Made by a program: the position numbers and the translations under genes. Positions 31,750-32,673 of a DNA stretch of 32,673 nucleotides are shown in pieces. The DNA is from Candidatus Methanoperedens sp. (GTDB lineage: Archaea > Halobacteriota > Methanosarcinia > Methanosarcinales > Methanoperedenaceae), in the NCBI GenBank assembly GCA_026552835.1, contig JAPMTY010000105.1, positions 1-32,673 of the forward strand, given 5' to 3'. Each line of letters begins with the position of its first letter. The first letter of the stretch is position 1. The notes beneath the pieces were generated by a model. It searched no databases. It worked only from the letters and a program-made list of their open reading frames with translations, and had not been told where the DNA came from.

Positions 31750-32673
31750 TTAGAACCACTTATCCAGCGTCTTCTGTCCCTCATCAGAAGCTTCAAGCAG
31801 GCGCTCCACCGCTTTTGTTACCCGTTCCTGTGAGAAATCATGCCCTTCGCATAAGAACTTTATTATCGCTGCCGAATCGGGTTTTTTCCACTTAAGTTCA
31901 TAATCCTGCGTAACAGCAGGAGCAAGGAACAGGGCTTTTATTTCTGCCAGGTTTTTTATCTCGGCATTCAACTCACCGAGCGCTCCCCCGATGCTGCCGT
32001 GTTTTTTTATCAGTTTCAGGGCTTTCTTGGGACCGATTCCCTTTATACCTTCATTATAATCGGTTCCCACAAGAAGCGCAATATCAACCAGTTGTTCCCT
32101 TGAAATCTCAAGTTTAAGAAGACCGGTTTCAAGTTCGATAAGTTCGGGTTTGACTTCGACATACACACTTTTCCCTGGAAGTTTCCTTTTTCCGGAAACC
32201 GCAAGGTTCCTGACCATGACAGATGCGCCGAACAGCAACGAATCATAATCCTGCGAGCCTGCAGCATAAGCTTTTTTCTCCCTCACCATGAATGCAGCCT
32301 GCGCCTCGCCCTCCGAGGGCGCCTGGACGACCGGCACACCCATGAACCCAAGCAGGCTTTTGGCATCATCAATCATATTCCCGCCAATACGGGACGACGC
32401 CTGGGCATGTTTGAAAGCCTCCTCCTCATCGCCTTTAGCTTTTGCCTCCTCATATTTTTCCATGGCTTCCGTTCGGATTTTTTTCCGTTCCTCGATAGTA
32501 TTATTCTTGAATGCCGGAGGCGCCCCATCAAAGACAAATACCGGTTTGATACCGGCTTCGACAAGATTTGTAGTCCTGTACAGGAAACCTGAAAGATGGG
32601 ATGTTATCTCGCCGTGGGAATCAATGAGCGGCGTGCCGTCGCGCTGGCGGATTATGCTCAGGAACTGGTAAAG
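31750..32673 (-). CDS. fen: Flap endonuclease 1 (5' end outside window)
   Basis: 308 codons are visible; the frame runs through the right edge, so about 30 N-terminal residues, including the first catalytic aspartate, are missing. It removes 5' flaps in Okazaki maturation and repair. Visible metal ligands and motifs are [31 protein letters not shown] and [17 protein letters not shown] (helix-two-turn-helix). The C-terminus GQKTLDKWF is a PCNA-interacting (PIP) box. An internal ATG at 32463 is not the start because homology extends through the edge ([20 protein letters not shown]). Confidence 0.96.
   Translation of the reverse strand, partial: LYQFLSIIRQRDGTPLIDSHGEITSHLSGFLYRTTNLVEAGIKPVFVFDGAPPAFKNNTIEERKKIRTEAMEKYEEAKAKGDEEEAFKHAQASSRIGGNMIDDAKSLLGFMGVPVVQAPSEGEAQAAFMVREKKAYAAGSQDYDSLLFGASVMVRNLAVSGKRKLPGKSVYVEVKPELIELETGLLKLEISREQLVDIALLVGTDYNEGIKGIGPKKALKLIKKHGSIGGALGELNAEIKNLAEIKALFLAPAVTQDYELKWKKPDSAAIIKFLCEGHDFSQERVTKAVERLLEASDEGQKTLDKWF

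Overview
The window reads as the chromosome of a euryarchaeon of the Methanosarcinales type, possibly close to Methanoperedens or Methanosarcina (lineage is inference). The evidence is an MC1 chromosomal protein, archaeal AlaRS, Hel308, FEN1 and type II GAPDH, the archaeal cobamide enzymes CobY and CobZ, a CobD with a cysteine-rich tail, archaeal TATA boxes, and several apparently leaderless genes. Both edges cut genes: a TrkA-N/DHH protein on the left and FEN1 on the right.

Layout. 1-7.4 kb: TrkA-N/DHH phosphoesterase, a dispersed palindromic repeat, alaS, a lipoprotein and hel308. 7.4-10.4 kb: a polyprenyl carrier-lipid locus with two complementary cis-prenyltransferase-like genes placed tail to tail, then a two-domain DUF92 membrane protein related to polyprenyl/phytyl-phosphate kinases. 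10.5-12.8 kb: a Yip1-like membrane protein, a tRNA-Arg(CCG), a CPBP intramembrane protease, MC1, and two very small possible genes.

13.1-17.4 kb: a compact five-gene operon cobD-cbiB-cobZ-cobS-cobY for cobamide nucleotide-loop assembly, with overlapping or nearly touching reading frames. Convergent to it are a 52-residue 2[4Fe-4S] ferredoxin and a phytoene-desaturase-like flavoprotein, coupled by a TAATG overlap. Five tandem hairpins precede the ferredoxin, the first covering its start codon. 18.9-24.8 kb: a multidomain DnaJ-zinc/S1/OB/DHH protein, a strikingly AT-rich UvrD-type helicase with an embedded nuclease-like domain and a recent 240-bp internal duplication, another palindromic repeat, and endonuclease III.

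24.8-32.7 kb: a PAC2 protein, a secreted DUF11-like surface protein, an orphan protein with a caspase/metacaspase-like His/Cys arrangement, a second copy of the palindromic repeat, a small orphan, a bactofilin-like beta-helix protein divergent from a CooT-like small protein, GAPDH, an orphan gene next to a truncated DUF4256 remnant, and FEN1.

The observations most worth following are the split cis-prenyltransferase with its kinase-like neighbour, the caspase-like orphan at 27543-28259, the foreign-looking membrane-anchored helicase/nuclease, and the hairpin array controlling, or at least preceding, the ferredoxin-flavoprotein pair. Family calls rest on motif recognition from the translated sequence; no search could be run.
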